Assembly (NCBI RefSeq): GCF_024753135.1
Contig: NZ_JANUGP010000008.1
Span: 228,068-292,067 of the forward strand
Direction of reading: 5' to 3'
DNA from: Streptomyces pyxinicus
GTDB taxonomy: Bacteria; Actinomycetota; Actinomycetes; Streptomycetales; Streptomycetaceae
DNA length: 64,000 nucleotides
A program made the position numbers and the translations under genes. Shown piece after piece: positions 16,625 through 25,242 of this stretch; within the stretch, counting starts at the first letter, position 1; each line of letters begins with the position of its first letter. The notes beneath the pieces were generated by a model, which worked only from the letters and a program-made list of their open reading frames with translations, did not search any database and was not told where the DNA came from.

Positions 16625-17455
16625 TCATCCCTTCACGGCGCCGTCGGTGAGACCGCTGACAGCCTTGCGTTGCAGGAAGATGAAGAGGATCAGGATGGGC
16701 AGCGCGAACAGGGACGAGGCGGCCATGGTGGCGCCCCAGTCGTCGCCGAAGGCGGTCTGGAACTGCGACAGCCACAGCGGCAGGGTCTGCTTCTCGTTGG
16801 CCTTGTTGAGGATCAGGACCAGCGGGAACTCGTTCCAAGCAGTGATGAAGCCGAACAGCGAGGTCGCCATCAGGCCCGGCGCGAGCAGCGGGAAGATCAC
16901 CTTGCGGAAGGCCTGGGCGCGGGTGCACCCGTCGACCATCGCCGACTCCTCCAGCTCCTTGGGCACGGCGGCGACGTAGCCGCGCAGAGTCAGGATGGTC
17001 AGCGGGAGCACCATCATCGTGTAGAAGACGGTGAGCGGGATCAGGCTGTCCAGCATGTCGCTGTCGCGGACGATCATGTAGATGGCGATGATCATGACCT
17101 CCCAGGGGGCCATCTGCGCCAGCATGAACGTCACGATGAGCCCGCGCCGGCCCTTGAACCGCATCCGCGCCAGGGCGAAGGCGGCGAACAGGGCGATGAC
17201 GAGCGAGATGACGACCGAGGACACCGTGACCGTCACGGAGTTGAGGACCAGCGTCCAGAAGTTGTCCGCGTTGACGGCCTTCTTGAAGTGCTCGAAGGTC
17301 ACGTCGGTCGGGAACCACACCGGGTCGTCGGTGATGATGTCGCCGGTCGGCTTGAAGGCCGTGGCGAACATCCAGTACACGGGGAACACGAAGCCGACGA
17401 AGAGGACGACGGCGGTCGCGTTGGGCCAGATCCGGCCGATGAGCGAGCGCTTCAC
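16625..17455 (-). CDS. dasC: ABC sugar transporter permease DasC
   Basis: A 276-residue integral membrane permease of the MalG type with six TM helices and the cytoplasmic EAA loop (ELEESAMVDGCTRAQAFRKV) that docks to the ATPase. GTG 17455 overlaps the dasB stop (GTGA). No ATPase gene is nearby: das transporters use the shared ATPase MsiK encoded elsewhere (known for the family). Imports chitobiose/chitooligosaccharides together with DasA and DasB. Confidence 0.9.
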   Translation of the reverse strand: MKRSLIGRIWPNATAVVLFVGFVFPVYWMFATAFKPTGDIITDDPVWFPTDVTFEHFKKAVNADNFWTLVLNSVTVTVSSVVISLVIALFAAFALARMRFKGRRGLIVTFMLAQMAPWEVMIIAIYMIVRDSDMLDSLIPLTVFYTMMVLPLTILTLRGYVAAVPKELEESAMVDGCTRAQAFRKVIFPLLAPGLMATSLFGFITAWNEFPLVLILNKANEKQTLPLWLSQFQTAFGDDWGATMAASSLFALPILILFIFLQRKAVSGLTDGAVKG

Positions 17456-18450
17456 AGCTCGTCCTCCTCTTGCTTGAGCACCATGCGCAGGTAGTACGAG
17501 GTGATGATGAGCAGCGCCAGAATGGTCAGGAACGAGATCGCCGCGCCGACGCCGAAGTGCTGGTTGCCGACGCCCTGGACGTAGGCGTAGATCGGCAGGG
17601 TCTCGGTGAGGTGGTCGGGGCCGCCTTCGTTCATCGCGAAGATCTGCGTGAAGGACTTGAAGACCCAGATGACTTCGAGGAAGGTCGTGGAGTAGAGGAA
17701 CGGCCGCAGGAAGGGCAGCGTCACCGAGGTGAAGCTCTTCCAGGCGCCGGCGCCGTCCAGGGAGGCCGCCTCGTACAGTTCCCGGGGGATCGTGGTGGTG
17801 GCGGCGTAGAGGTTGATCGCCACGAACGGCACCGACATCCACACGATCAGCAGGGTGACGACGGCGAAGGTGGAGAACTGCGTCTCCAGCCAGTTGTGGT
17901 CGGCCATCGAGTGCCAGCCGAGCTTGTCCAGCACCCAGTTGACGACGCCGAAGCGCTGGGCGAACAGCCACTGGTAGACGGTGGTGGCGGCGACGACCGG
18001 CATGGCCCAGGCGAGGACCAGACCCACCAGCAGCGTCAGCCGCATCTTCTTGCCGAGGCGCGCCAGCAGCAGTCCGATCAGGGTGCCGGCGCCCATGATG
18101 AGGACGACGTTGGCGGCGGTGAAGAAGACCGACCGCTCGACGACGTGCCAGAACTCCGCCTCGGTGAGGACCTCGCGGTAGTTGGCGAAGCCGTTCCACT
18201 CGGTGAGGTGCTGGATGAGCTGCCGCGGGTTGAGGTTCTGGAACGACAGCATGCCGTTCTTGACCAGGGGCCAGCCGAGCAGGATCACCGTGGCCAGCAG
18301 CGCGGGCAGCAGGAGCAGATAGGGGACGCCGGCGCCCCGGCGGGAGGACGCCCGGGAGGCGCCGTCCGCACCTCGCGGCGGCGCGGGCACCCGGGCCTTG
18401 CGGACAGCGGGCTTTCCGGCCGTGTCCGTGCCTTCGGTCTGCACTGACAT
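17452..18450 (-). CDS. dasB: ABC sugar transporter permease DasB
   Basis: A 332-residue MalF-type permease. A cytosolic N-terminal extension of about 40 residues rich in Pro/Ala/Arg precedes six TM helices. The EAA loop is ELYEAASLDGAGAWKSF, about residues 225-241. It is separated from dasA by 200 bp containing a hairpin, and coupled to dasC by GTGA. Confidence 0.9.
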   Translation of the reverse strand: MSVQTEGTDTAGKPAVRKARVPAPPRGADGASRASSRRGAGVPYLLLLPALLATVILLGWPLVKNGMLSFQNLNPRQLIQHLTEWNGFANYREVLTEAEFWHVVERSVFFTAANVVLIMGAGTLIGLLLARLGKKMRLTLLVGLVLAWAMPVVAATTVYQWLFAQRFGVVNWVLDKLGWHSMADHNWLETQFSTFAVVTLLIVWMSVPFVAINLYAATTTIPRELYEAASLDGAGAWKSFTSVTLPFLRPFLYSTTFLEVIWVFKSFTQIFAMNEGGPDHLTETLPIYAYVQGVGNQHFGVGAAISFLTILALLIITSYYLRMVLKQEEDEL

Positions 18451-18650
18451 GAGTTGCCATCTCTTCCGTGGCCGTGCGGGCGGATTCCTCGGCCGCGCGC
18501 ACGGCGTTCATGGCCGGGCGCCGGCTCCCCCGGGCCGCGCGCACGGCGTCCGTGGCCGTGCGGGACGGCCTCGCGGCCGCGCGGCGCCGGCGGCCGGGCG
18601 CGCGGCACGGGTGTGCCGGGGGTACCCGATGGGCACCCCCGGCGTGGTCA
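18451..18650. repeat. dasA-dasB intergenic GC-rich direct repeats
   Basis: This 200-bp gap contains two copies of a GGCCGCGCGCACGGCGT element about 45 bp apart (near 18490 and 18536) with flanking GGCCGTGCGGG words and considerable self-complementarity. With the hairpin at 18615-18643 it could reduce read-through from dasA into dasBC or stabilise the dasA 3' end. Confidence 0.4.
18615..18643 (-). terminator. Hairpin just after dasA (attenuator or 3'-end stabiliser)
   Basis: GCCGGGGGT (18615-18623) pairs perfectly with ACCCCCGGC (18635-18643) around an 11-nt loop, 8 nt beyond the dasA stop. A solute-binding-protein gene followed by a hairpin inside the operon usually gives excess binding protein over permease. 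Confidence 0.55.
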
Positions 18651-19928
18651 TCAGTTCTGCTGCGCCAGGCGCTTGTTGATCTCGCCCTCGACCTGCTTGG
18701 CGGCGTCCGCCGGGGACTTACCGTTCAGCACGGAGGTCATGTAGGACTTGATCGGGTTGGGGCTGTTCTCCACCGCGGCCCACTCGGGGATCAGCGGGGT
18801 GGTGCCACCGACCGCGGCACCGGGCGCGGCGGCCTCGGCGGCGGCGTTGCCCTTGAGGTTGCTCTCCAGCGACTCCTTGTTGGGGACGATGCCGTTGAGC
18901 TTGGCGAGCTGGCCCTCGTACTGGTCGGAGAGCGCGATCTTCAGGAACTCCTTGGCCAGGGACTGCTTCTTGCTGTTCTGCGCGACGGCGAGGTTGGAGC
19001 CGCCGAGGAAGACGCCCTCGGGCTTGTCGGCGGTCTCACCGGGGACGGTGAAGTAACCGAGGTCCTTCTCGATGGACTTGTTGGCCTGGATGGCGGTGGC
19101 GGCCTCCCAGCCCATGCCGATGAAGGCGCCGGTCTTGCCCTTGGCGAAGATGGTGGCCTGCTGCGGGGTGGCCTCGTCCTTGTCCTTGGGGGCCTTGGAG
19201 TAGGAGGCGTACTTCTTGTAGATCTCCATGGCCGCGGTGACCTTGGGGTCGCCGAGGTTGGAGACGTACTTGTCGCCTTCCTTCTTCACCAGGTCGGCGT
19301 CCTGGCCGATGGTCAGGCCGTCGAAGAAGTACCAGTTCTGGCCGGGCAGGTAGAGCGGCTCGGCGTCGGTCTTCTTGCCGATGGTCTCCAGGTCCTTGTA
19401 GAACTCGTCCCGGGTCTTGGGGGTGTCCTTGATGCCGGCCTTCGCCCAGATCGCCTTGTTGTAGATGACGACACGGTTGGCGAAGTACCAGGGGGCGGCG
19501 TACTGCTTGCCGTCGTAGACGGAGGACTTGGAGACGGACTCCGTCCAGTCCGAGCCGATCTGCTGCTTCACGTCGCCCAGTTCGGCGAGACCGCCGGTGG
19601 CGGCGTAGGCCGGGGTCTGGGTGTTGCCGACCTCCAGGACGTCCGGCGGGGTCGACTCGGAGAGGGCGGTGGTGATCTTCTGCTGGATCCCGTCCCACTT
19701 CTGGGTCTCGAACTTGACCTTCGCCCCGGTCTTCTTCTCGAAGGCGGCCTGAACGTCCTTGGTCCACTGCTCCGGCGCCGAGCCGTCCATCGTCCAGACG
19801 GTGAGCGTCTGGCCCTTCCAGCTCTCCGGACCGGCGTCCTTGCTGTCGTTGCCGTCGTCGCCGCCACACGCCGAGACGGAGACCATCATGCCCGCGATCA
19901 CGATCGCGGCAGCAAGCTTGCGCTTCAC
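18651..19928 (-). CDS. dasA: Chitobiose/sugar-binding lipoprotein DasA
   Basis: A 425-residue extracellular solute-binding protein of ABC family 1. The signal peptide (MKRKLAAAIVIAGMMVSVSA) ends in a lipobox with Cys21, so the mature protein is lipid-anchored. The mature part has the MalE-like fold (LTVWTMDGSAPEQW start; VFLGGSNLAVAQNSKK and the IVPN hinge later). It captures chitobiose/GlcNAc oligomers for DasBC. Two dre-like operators lie about 90-135 bp upstream, so repression by DasR, relieved by GlcN-6-P, is expected. Confidence 0.9.
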   Translation of the reverse strand: MKRKLAAAIVIAGMMVSVSACGGDDGNDSKDAGPESWKGQTLTVWTMDGSAPEQWTKDVQAAFEKKTGAKVKFETQKWDGIQQKITTALSESTPPDVLEVGNTQTPAYAATGGLAELGDVKQQIGSDWTESVSKSSVYDGKQYAAPWYFANRVVIYNKAIWAKAGIKDTPKTRDEFYKDLETIGKKTDAEPLYLPGQNWYFFDGLTIGQDADLVKKEGDKYVSNLGDPKVTAAMEIYKKYASYSKAPKDKDEATPQQATIFAKGKTGAFIGMGWEAATAIQANKSIEKDLGYFTVPGETADKPEGVFLGGSNLAVAQNSKKQSLAKEFLKIALSDQYEGQLAKLNGIVPNKESLESNLKGNAAAEAAAPGAAVGGTTPLIPEWAAVENSPNPIKSYMTSVLNGKSPADAAKQVEGEINKRLAQQN

Positions 19929-20020
19929 GCCACCCTCCTCAGGGATGCCACTAACCCCCCACGCCCTCGGCGGTGACCTGCGTACGACGCTGTTGCACGT
20001 AGGGCTCGGGCCTGGTCACT

Positions 20021-20036
20021 AATGGTGTAGACCAGT
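20021..20036. promoter_or_regulatory. dre site 1 (DasR operator)
   Basis: AATGGTGTAGACCAGT matches the published dre consensus ACTGGTCTAGACCAGT at 14 of 16 positions. It lies about 93 bp upstream of dasA. Confidence 0.8.
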
Positions 20037-20045
20037 AACGTGGAG

Positions 20046-20061
20046 CTTGGCCTAGACCTTT
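20046..20061. promoter_or_regulatory. dre site 2 (DasR operator)
   Basis: CTTGGCCTAGACCTTT keeps the TGG-N-CTAGACC core. It lies 25 bp from site 1, centre to centre. Confidence 0.6.
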
Positions 20062-20172
20062 CGGGGTGTCAAGGGTGGTTTGAAAGCCGATTACGGCCGT
20101 TACGAGAACGTCATCGGAGTGCGTCCCTCCGCTTGTCACGTCCCGTTCGCCCGGCTTCACCCGGAGCGTTCA

Positions 20173-20188
20173 GTTGGACTAGACCATA
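20173..20188. promoter_or_regulatory. dre site 3 near dasR (autoregulation)
   Basis: GTTGGACTAGACCATA keeps the TGG-N-CTAGACCA core and lies about 53 bp upstream of the dasR start. Confidence 0.65.
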
Positions 20189-20240
20189 GGGCAGTTGGTC
20201 GCTATAACGGGAGCCCATCGACACAGCCGGGAAGGCAGGC

Positions 20241-21071
20241 ATGACCACCGACGTCAGCAGCGCCCAGCCACACAGGGGGACGCCCGGCCGCACCGCGCGC
20301 GTGCCGAAGTACTACCGGATCAAACAGCGGCTCCTGGCCATGGCCGAGGCGCTGGAACCGGGTTCGGTGATGCCGGCGGAGCGTCTGCTCGCCGTCCGGT
20401 TCGACACCTCGCGGACCACCGTCCGGCAGGCGTTGCAGGAACTCGTGGGCGAGGGCCGGCTCGACCGGATCCAGGGCAAGGGCACCTTCGTCGCCCAGCC
20501 CAAGCTGTACCGCACGCTCCAGCTCACCTCGCACACCGAGGACATGCGGGCCCAGGGGCTCACCCCGGCCTCGCAGATGCTGGACACCGAGGAGATCCCG
20601 GCCGACGAGAAGCTGGCCGGACTGCTCGGCATCGGCATCGGCGAACGGGTGCTGCGCATCGAGCGGCTGCGGCTGGCCAGCGGCGACCCGATGGCGATCG
20701 AGACGACCCACCTCTCGGTACGGCGCTTTCCCGGCCTGCGCGCCTGCCTCGCCACCCACCCCTCGCTCTACACCGCGCTCGCCGAGGTGTACGGCGTCCA
20801 TCTCGCCGAGGCCGACGAGACCATCGAGACCTCGCTCTCGACGCCGCGCGAGGCCCAGTTGCTCGGCACCGACGTGGGGCTGCCGATGCTGCTGCTGTCC
20901 CGGCACTCCCGGGACGCGGACGGCACCCCGGTGGAGTGGGTGCGCTCGGTCTACCGGGGCTCGCGCTACAAGTTCGTGGCGGCACTGCGCCGCCCGGACG
21001 CGCGCCTCTCCCCCACCCTGGTCCGGCGGAGGAGCGCTCCGCCGGACCTGGAGGGTGCCGGGCCGGTGTGA
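20241..21071 (+). CDS. dasR: GntR/HutC-family regulator DasR
   Basis: 276 residues. An N-terminal GntR winged helix ([20 protein letters not shown], about residues 35-80, ending [10 protein letters not shown]) is followed by a UTRA ligand-binding domain. The sequence closely follows DasR of S. coelicolor as I remember it ([11 protein letters not shown] start, [31 protein letters not shown] end). DasR is the global GlcNAc regulator, released from DNA by GlcN-6-P, and links chitin catabolism to development and antibiotics. A C-terminal tail of about 25 residues extends past the usual end. Divergent from dasA over a promoter with three dre-like sites. Confidence 0.92.
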   Translation: MTTDVSSAQPHRGTPGRTARVPKYYRIKQRLLAMAEALEPGSVMPAERLLAVRFDTSRTTVRQALQELVGEGRLDRIQGKGTFVAQPKLYRTLQLTSHTEDMRAQGLTPASQMLDTEEIPADEKLAGLLGIGIGERVLRIERLRLASGDPMAIETTHLSVRRFPGLRACLATHPSLYTALAEVYGVHLAEADETIETSLSTPREAQLLGTDVGLPMLLLSRHSRDADGTPVEWVRSVYRGSRYKFVAALRRPDARLSPTLVRRRSAPPDLEGAGPV

Positions 21072-21090
21072 GTCCGACGGCGCCGGGGGC

Positions 21091-21663
<573 letters not shown>

Positions 21664-22062
21664 TCACGGGAGTACGGCGAACCCGTCCAGTTCCACCAGC
21701 GCCCGCTCGTCCCACAGTCGTACGACCTGCACGACCGCCATCGCCGGGTAGTCACGGCCGGCCAGCTCGCGCCAGACGTGTCCGAGCCGGCCGGCCTCGG
21801 TGCGGTAGGCGGCGACGTCCGTGGCGTAGACGGTGACCCGGGCGAGGTCGGCGGGGGTGCCGCCGGCCGCGCGCAGGGCGGTCAGCAGGTTGCCGAGCGC
21901 GGTCGCGAACTGCTCGGTGAGCGTGTCTCCGGTGACCTTGCCGTCCTGGTCCAGCGCGGTCTGGCCGGCGAGGAACACCACACGAGAGCCGGTGGCGACG
22001 ACGGCATGCGAGAAGCCGGTGGGCGGAGACAGCTCGGGCGGGTTGACACGCTCGGTGGTCAC
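21664..22062 (-). CDS. RidA/YjgF-like protein
   Basis: A 132-residue single-domain trimeric-type protein. Recognisable are SHAVVATGSRVVFLAGQT at the N terminus, the central helix, and the C-terminal VQVVRLWDERALVELDG. Canonical RidA enamine/imine deaminases carry an Arg in a PAR-S/T-x-V motif near the C terminus. Here the matching segment reads YPAMAVV, so that Arg is missing and activity is likely different or lost. Its GTG overlaps the acyl-CoA dehydrogenase stop (GTGA). RidA-like proteins recur in aminobenzoate-CoA clusters, which fits the neighbours. Confidence 0.87.
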   Translation of the reverse strand: MTTERVNPPELSPPTGFSHAVVATGSRVVFLAGQTALDQDGKVTGDTLTEQFATALGNLLTALRAAGGTPADLARVTVYATDVAAYRTEAGRLGHVWRELAGRDYPAMAVVQVVRLWDERALVELDGFAVLP

Positions 22063-23432
22063 CGGGCCTCCCGGTTGTCGGTCGGACGGTCGTCGGTCTG
22101 GCGGGCTTCGGTCAGACGGTCGTCGGCCTGGCGGGCTTCGGCCTCCCGGTCGTCGGTCGGACGGTCGTCGGTCGGACGGTTGTCGGTCGGACGGTCGTCG
22201 GTCTGGTGGGCTTCGGCCTGGCGGGCTTCGGCCTCCCGGTCGTCGGTCGGACGGTCGTCGGTCGGACGGTCGTCGGTCTGGTGGGCTTCGGTCTCATGGG
22301 CGTCGGAATGGCGGGCTTCGGACTGGGCGTACAACTCCTTGGCGATGATGCCCCGTTGTACCTCGCTGGCGCCCTCGTAGACGCGGGGCGCGCGCACCTC
22401 GCGGTAGAGGTGTTCGAGCAGGTGGCCGCGGCGCAGGGCGCGGGCGCCGTGCAGTTGGACGGCGGTGTCCACGACGTACTGCGCGGTCTCGGTGGCGAGC
22501 AGCTTGGCCATCGCGGCGCGCCCCGGCACCCCGGGCGCCCCCGCGTCGTACGCCGTCGCCGCCGCGTACACCATCAGCCGGGCCGCCTCGGTGCGCAGCG
22601 CCATCTCGGCGACCTGGTGGGAGACGGCCTGGAGGTCGCTCAGGGTGCCGCCGAACGCCTCGCGGCGGCGGGTGTGGGCGAGGGTGGCGTCCAGGGCGGC
22701 CTGTGCCATGCCGACCGCGAACGCGCCGACGCTGGGCCGGAAGAGGTTGAGGGTGCCCATGGCGACGGCGAAGCCGCGGTCGGTCTCGCCGAGCACGTCG
22801 GCCGCGGTGACCGGTACGCCGTCCAGGTCGAGGGCGCCGATGGGGTGCGGGGAGAGCATCTCCAGCGCGGTGCCGGTGAGTCCGGGGCGGTCGGCGGGGA
22901 CCAGGAAGGCGGTCACCCCGCGCGCTCCGGCGCCGGGTGAGGTGCGCGCGAAGAGAGTGTAGAAGTCGGCCTCGGGGGCGTTGGAGATCCAGCACTTGGC
23001 GCCGGTGAGCCGCCAGCCGGTGCCGTCCGGCTCGGCGGCGAGGGACAGCGCCGCCGCGTCGGAGCCGGCGCCGGGCTCGCTGAGGGCGAACGCGGCGACC
23101 GCGCTGCCGTCGGCGACGCGCGGCAGCCAGCGCTCGCGCTGCGCGGGCGTGCCGTGCGCGTGCACCGGGTGGGCGCCGAGGCCCTGGAGGGCGAGGGCGG
23201 TCTCGGCCTCGGTGCAGGCCTGGGCGAGGGACTCCCGCATCAGGCACAGGTCGAGGGCGCCGGAGGTGAACAGCCGGGCGAGCAGCCCGAGTCGGCCGAG
23301 TTCGGCGAGGAGCGGGCGGTTGACGCGGCCTTCCTCGCCCTTGTCGGCGAGCGGGCGCAGCCGCCGCGCGGCCAGTGCGCGCAGCCGCGCACACCAGGCG
23401 GTCTGCTCCGGTCCGAGTGAGAATGCGGACAC
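22059..23432 (-). CDS. Acyl-CoA dehydrogenase with repetitive acidic/basic tail
   Basis: 457 residues. The first 370 or so form a normal ACAD: N-terminal helical domain, beta domain (FALSEPGAGSDAAALS; CWISNAPEADFYTLF), C-terminal helices and the catalytic Glu in RVYEGASEVQRG. FAD-dependent alpha,beta-oxidation of an acyl-CoA, here probably a ring-derived CoA thioester. After KELYAQSEAR the protein carries about 80 residues built from TDDRPT/DDREAEARQ units, encoded by a tandem repeat, with no counterpart in the family. GTG 23432 has GGAGG 6 nt upstream. Divergent from the aryl-CoA ligase gene. Confidence 0.87.
   Translation of the reverse strand: MSAFSLGPEQTAWCARLRALAARRLRPLADKGEEGRVNRPLLAELGRLGLLARLFTSGALDLCLMRESLAQACTEAETALALQGLGAHPVHAHGTPAQRERWLPRVADGSAVAAFALSEPGAGSDAAALSLAAEPDGTGWRLTGAKCWISNAPEADFYTLFARTSPGAGARGVTAFLVPADRPGLTGTALEMLSPHPIGALDLDGVPVTAADVLGETDRGFAVAMGTLNLFRPSVGAFAVGMAQAALDATLAHTRRREAFGGTLSDLQAVSHQVAEMALRTEAARLMVYAAATAYDAGAPGVPGRAAMAKLLATETAQYVVDTAVQLHGARALRRGHLLEHLYREVRAPRVYEGASEVQRGIIAKELYAQSEARHSDAHETEAHQTDDRPTDDRPTDDREAEARQAEAHQTDDRPTDNRPTDDRPTDDREAEARQADDRLTEARQTDDRPTDNREAR
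22063..22320. repeat. Tandem repeat coding the C-terminal tail of the acyl-CoA dehydrogenase
   Basis: Units of GTCGGTCGGACGGTC and GCGGGCTTCGGCCT alternate through about 250 bp. Two higher-order copies code near-identical segments (EAHQTDD...EAEARQA) that differ by one inserted TDNRP unit. The coding frame stays open, so the repeat expands in multiples of three. Confidence 0.8.
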
Positions 23433-23526
23433 CACGGTCCTCCCTCCGGGCCGGCCCCGCCGCGCCCTCGGTTTCCTCGCGCCCTCTTGCCGTCCTGCCC
23501 TCTCCCCCGACGTTATCGCGTACAGT

Positions 23527-23539
23527 TGACTGCCGTCAC
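23527..23539. promoter_or_regulatory. Candidate PaaX-type operator A
   Basis: TGACTGCCGTCAC, near-palindromic (TTGAC-N4-GTCAC), in the 202-bp divergent promoter between the acyl-CoA dehydrogenase and aryl-CoA ligase genes. The same 13-mer with one change recurs at 29634-29646, before the enoyl-CoA hydratase gene. Confidence 0.5.
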
Positions 23540-23634
23540 CAACACGATACGCTCCAGGCACGAGCCCACCAGGACGCCGGTGCACCTTCTCGACGCCCGT
23601 TCCCGCACTTGTCACGGCAAGGGGGCGAACCGCC

Positions 23635-25227
23635 ATGCACCTCTCGGCCCACGTCGACACCTTCGCGCGCGACCATCTGCCGCCGCCGCACGAGTGGCCC
23701 GAGCTGCGGTTCGACCTGCCGGAGCTGCACTACCCCGACCGGCTGAACTGCGCCGAGGAACTGCTGTCCGGTGCCGACCCGGACCGCCCGGTGTTCCGGA
23801 CCCCGGCCGGCACCGTGTGGTCGTACGGCGAGCTGCGCGGGCACGTCGACCGGATCGCGCACGTGCTCGGCGGCGACCTGGGCGTGGTCCCGGGCAACCG
23901 GGTGCTGCTGCGCGGACCCACCACGCCCTGGCTCGCGGCCTGCTGGCTGGCCGTGCTGAAGGCGGGCGCGGTCGCGGTGACGGTGCTCGCCCAGCAGCGC
24001 CCGCACGAGCTGGCGACGATGTGCGCGATCGCCGGGGTGCGGCACGCGCTGTGCGACGTCCGGGCGCTGGACGACCTGGTGAAGGCGGACATACCCGGGC
24101 TGCGGACCGCGGTGTACGGCGGTGACGGGCCCGACGACCTGCTGCGCCGCCCGGTGACCGGTGCTCCCTTCCCGGCCGTCGACACCGCCGCCGACGACGT
24201 CGCCCTGATCGCCTTCACCTCGGGCACCACGGGGCGCCCGAAAGGGTGCATGCACTTCCACCGGGACCTGCTCGCGGTCTCCGACACCTTCGCCCGGCAC
24301 GTGCTGCGCCCGGAGCCCGGCGACGTCTTCGCGGGCAGCCCGCCGCTCGGCTTCACCTTCGGGCTCGGCGGTCTGGTGGTCTTCCCGATGCGGGCCGGCG
24401 CCAGCGCGCTGCTGCTGGAGCAGGCCGGCCCCCGGCAACTGCTGCCGGCCGTCGCCGCGCACCGGGTCTCGGTGCTGTTCACCGCCCCGACCGCGTACCG
24501 CGCGATGCTGGACGCGCTGGACGGGCACGACGTCTCCTCGCTGCGCCGCTGCGTGTCGGCCGGCGAGAACCTGCCCGCGGCCACCTGGCGGGCCTGGCAC
24601 GAGCGCACCGGCCTCGGCATCATCAACGGCATCGGCGCGACCGAGCTGCTGCACATCTTCCTCTCCGCCGCCGACGAGCACGTCAGACCCGGCACGACCG
24701 GGGTGCCGGTGCCGGGCTGGCAGGCGCGGATACAGGACGCGGACGGCGAGCCGCTGCCCGACGGCCGGCCCGGTCTGCTGGCCGTGCGGGGCCCGGTCGG
24801 CTGCCGCTACCTCGCCGACCCGCGCCAGCGCGAGTACGTGCGCGACGGCTGGAACATCACCGGCGACACCTACGTCCGCGAACCCGACGGCTACTTCCGC
24901 TACGTGTCCCGCGCCGACGACATGATCATCTCGGCCGGGTACAACATCGCCGGCCCCGAGGTGGAGGACGCGCTGCTGCGCCATCCCGACGTGGTGGAGA
25001 CGGCGGTCGTGGGCCGCCCGGACGAGACGCGGGGCCAGGTGGCGGTGGCGTACACGGTGCTGCGCGAGGGGGCACGCTGTGACGCCGAGGCGCTGCGCGC
25101 TTTCCTGACCGCCGAGTTGGCGCCCTACAAGTGTCCGCGCGAGTTCGTCTTCCTGGACGCGCTGCCGCGCACGGCCACCGGGAAGCTCCAGCGGTTCCGG
25201 CTGCGCACCGGGGGTGACCGGCAGTGA
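23635..25227 (+). CDS. Aryl-CoA ligase (2-aminobenzoate/benzoate-CoA ligase-like)
   Basis: A 530-residue ANL adenylate-forming enzyme. P-loop TSGTTGRPKG spans 195-204; NGIGATELLHIF is the A5 motif; GYFRYVSRADDMI is the hinge; the catalytic lysine is in ATGKLQ (about Lys517). The short GIGATE/HIF form and HFHRD after the P-loop are typical of benzoate-type CoA ligases. With the fused monooxygenase/reductase nearby, 2-aminobenzoate (anthranilate) is the likeliest substrate, from neighbourhood rather than active-site proof. ATG 23635 has AAGGGGG upstream. The PaaX-like regulator follows after 15 nt. Confidence 0.87.
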   Translation: MHLSAHVDTFARDHLPPPHEWPELRFDLPELHYPDRLNCAEELLSGADPDRPVFRTPAGTVWSYGELRGHVDRIAHVLGGDLGVVPGNRVLLRGPTTPWLAACWLAVLKAGAVAVTVLAQQRPHELATMCAIAGVRHALCDVRALDDLVKADIPGLRTAVYGGDGPDDLLRRPVTGAPFPAVDTAADDVALIAFTSGTTGRPKGCMHFHRDLLAVSDTFARHVLRPEPGDVFAGSPPLGFTFGLGGLVVFPMRAGASALLLEQAGPRQLLPAVAAHRVSVLFTAPTAYRAMLDALDGHDVSSLRRCVSAGENLPAATWRAWHERTGLGIINGIGATELLHIFLSAADEHVRPGTTGVPVPGWQARIQDADGEPLPDGRPGLLAVRGPVGCRYLADPRQREYVRDGWNITGDTYVREPDGYFRYVSRADDMIISAGYNIAGPEVEDALLRHPDVVETAVVGRPDETRGQVAVAYTVLREGARCDAEALRAFLTAELAPYKCPREFVFLDALPRTATGKLQRFRLRTGGDRQ

Positions 25228-25242
25228 CCCCGACGACCTAAA

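Noticed and set aside
22063..22320. CRISPR array
   Set aside because: Repeats are contiguous, lack unique spacers, and stay in the ACAD reading frame.
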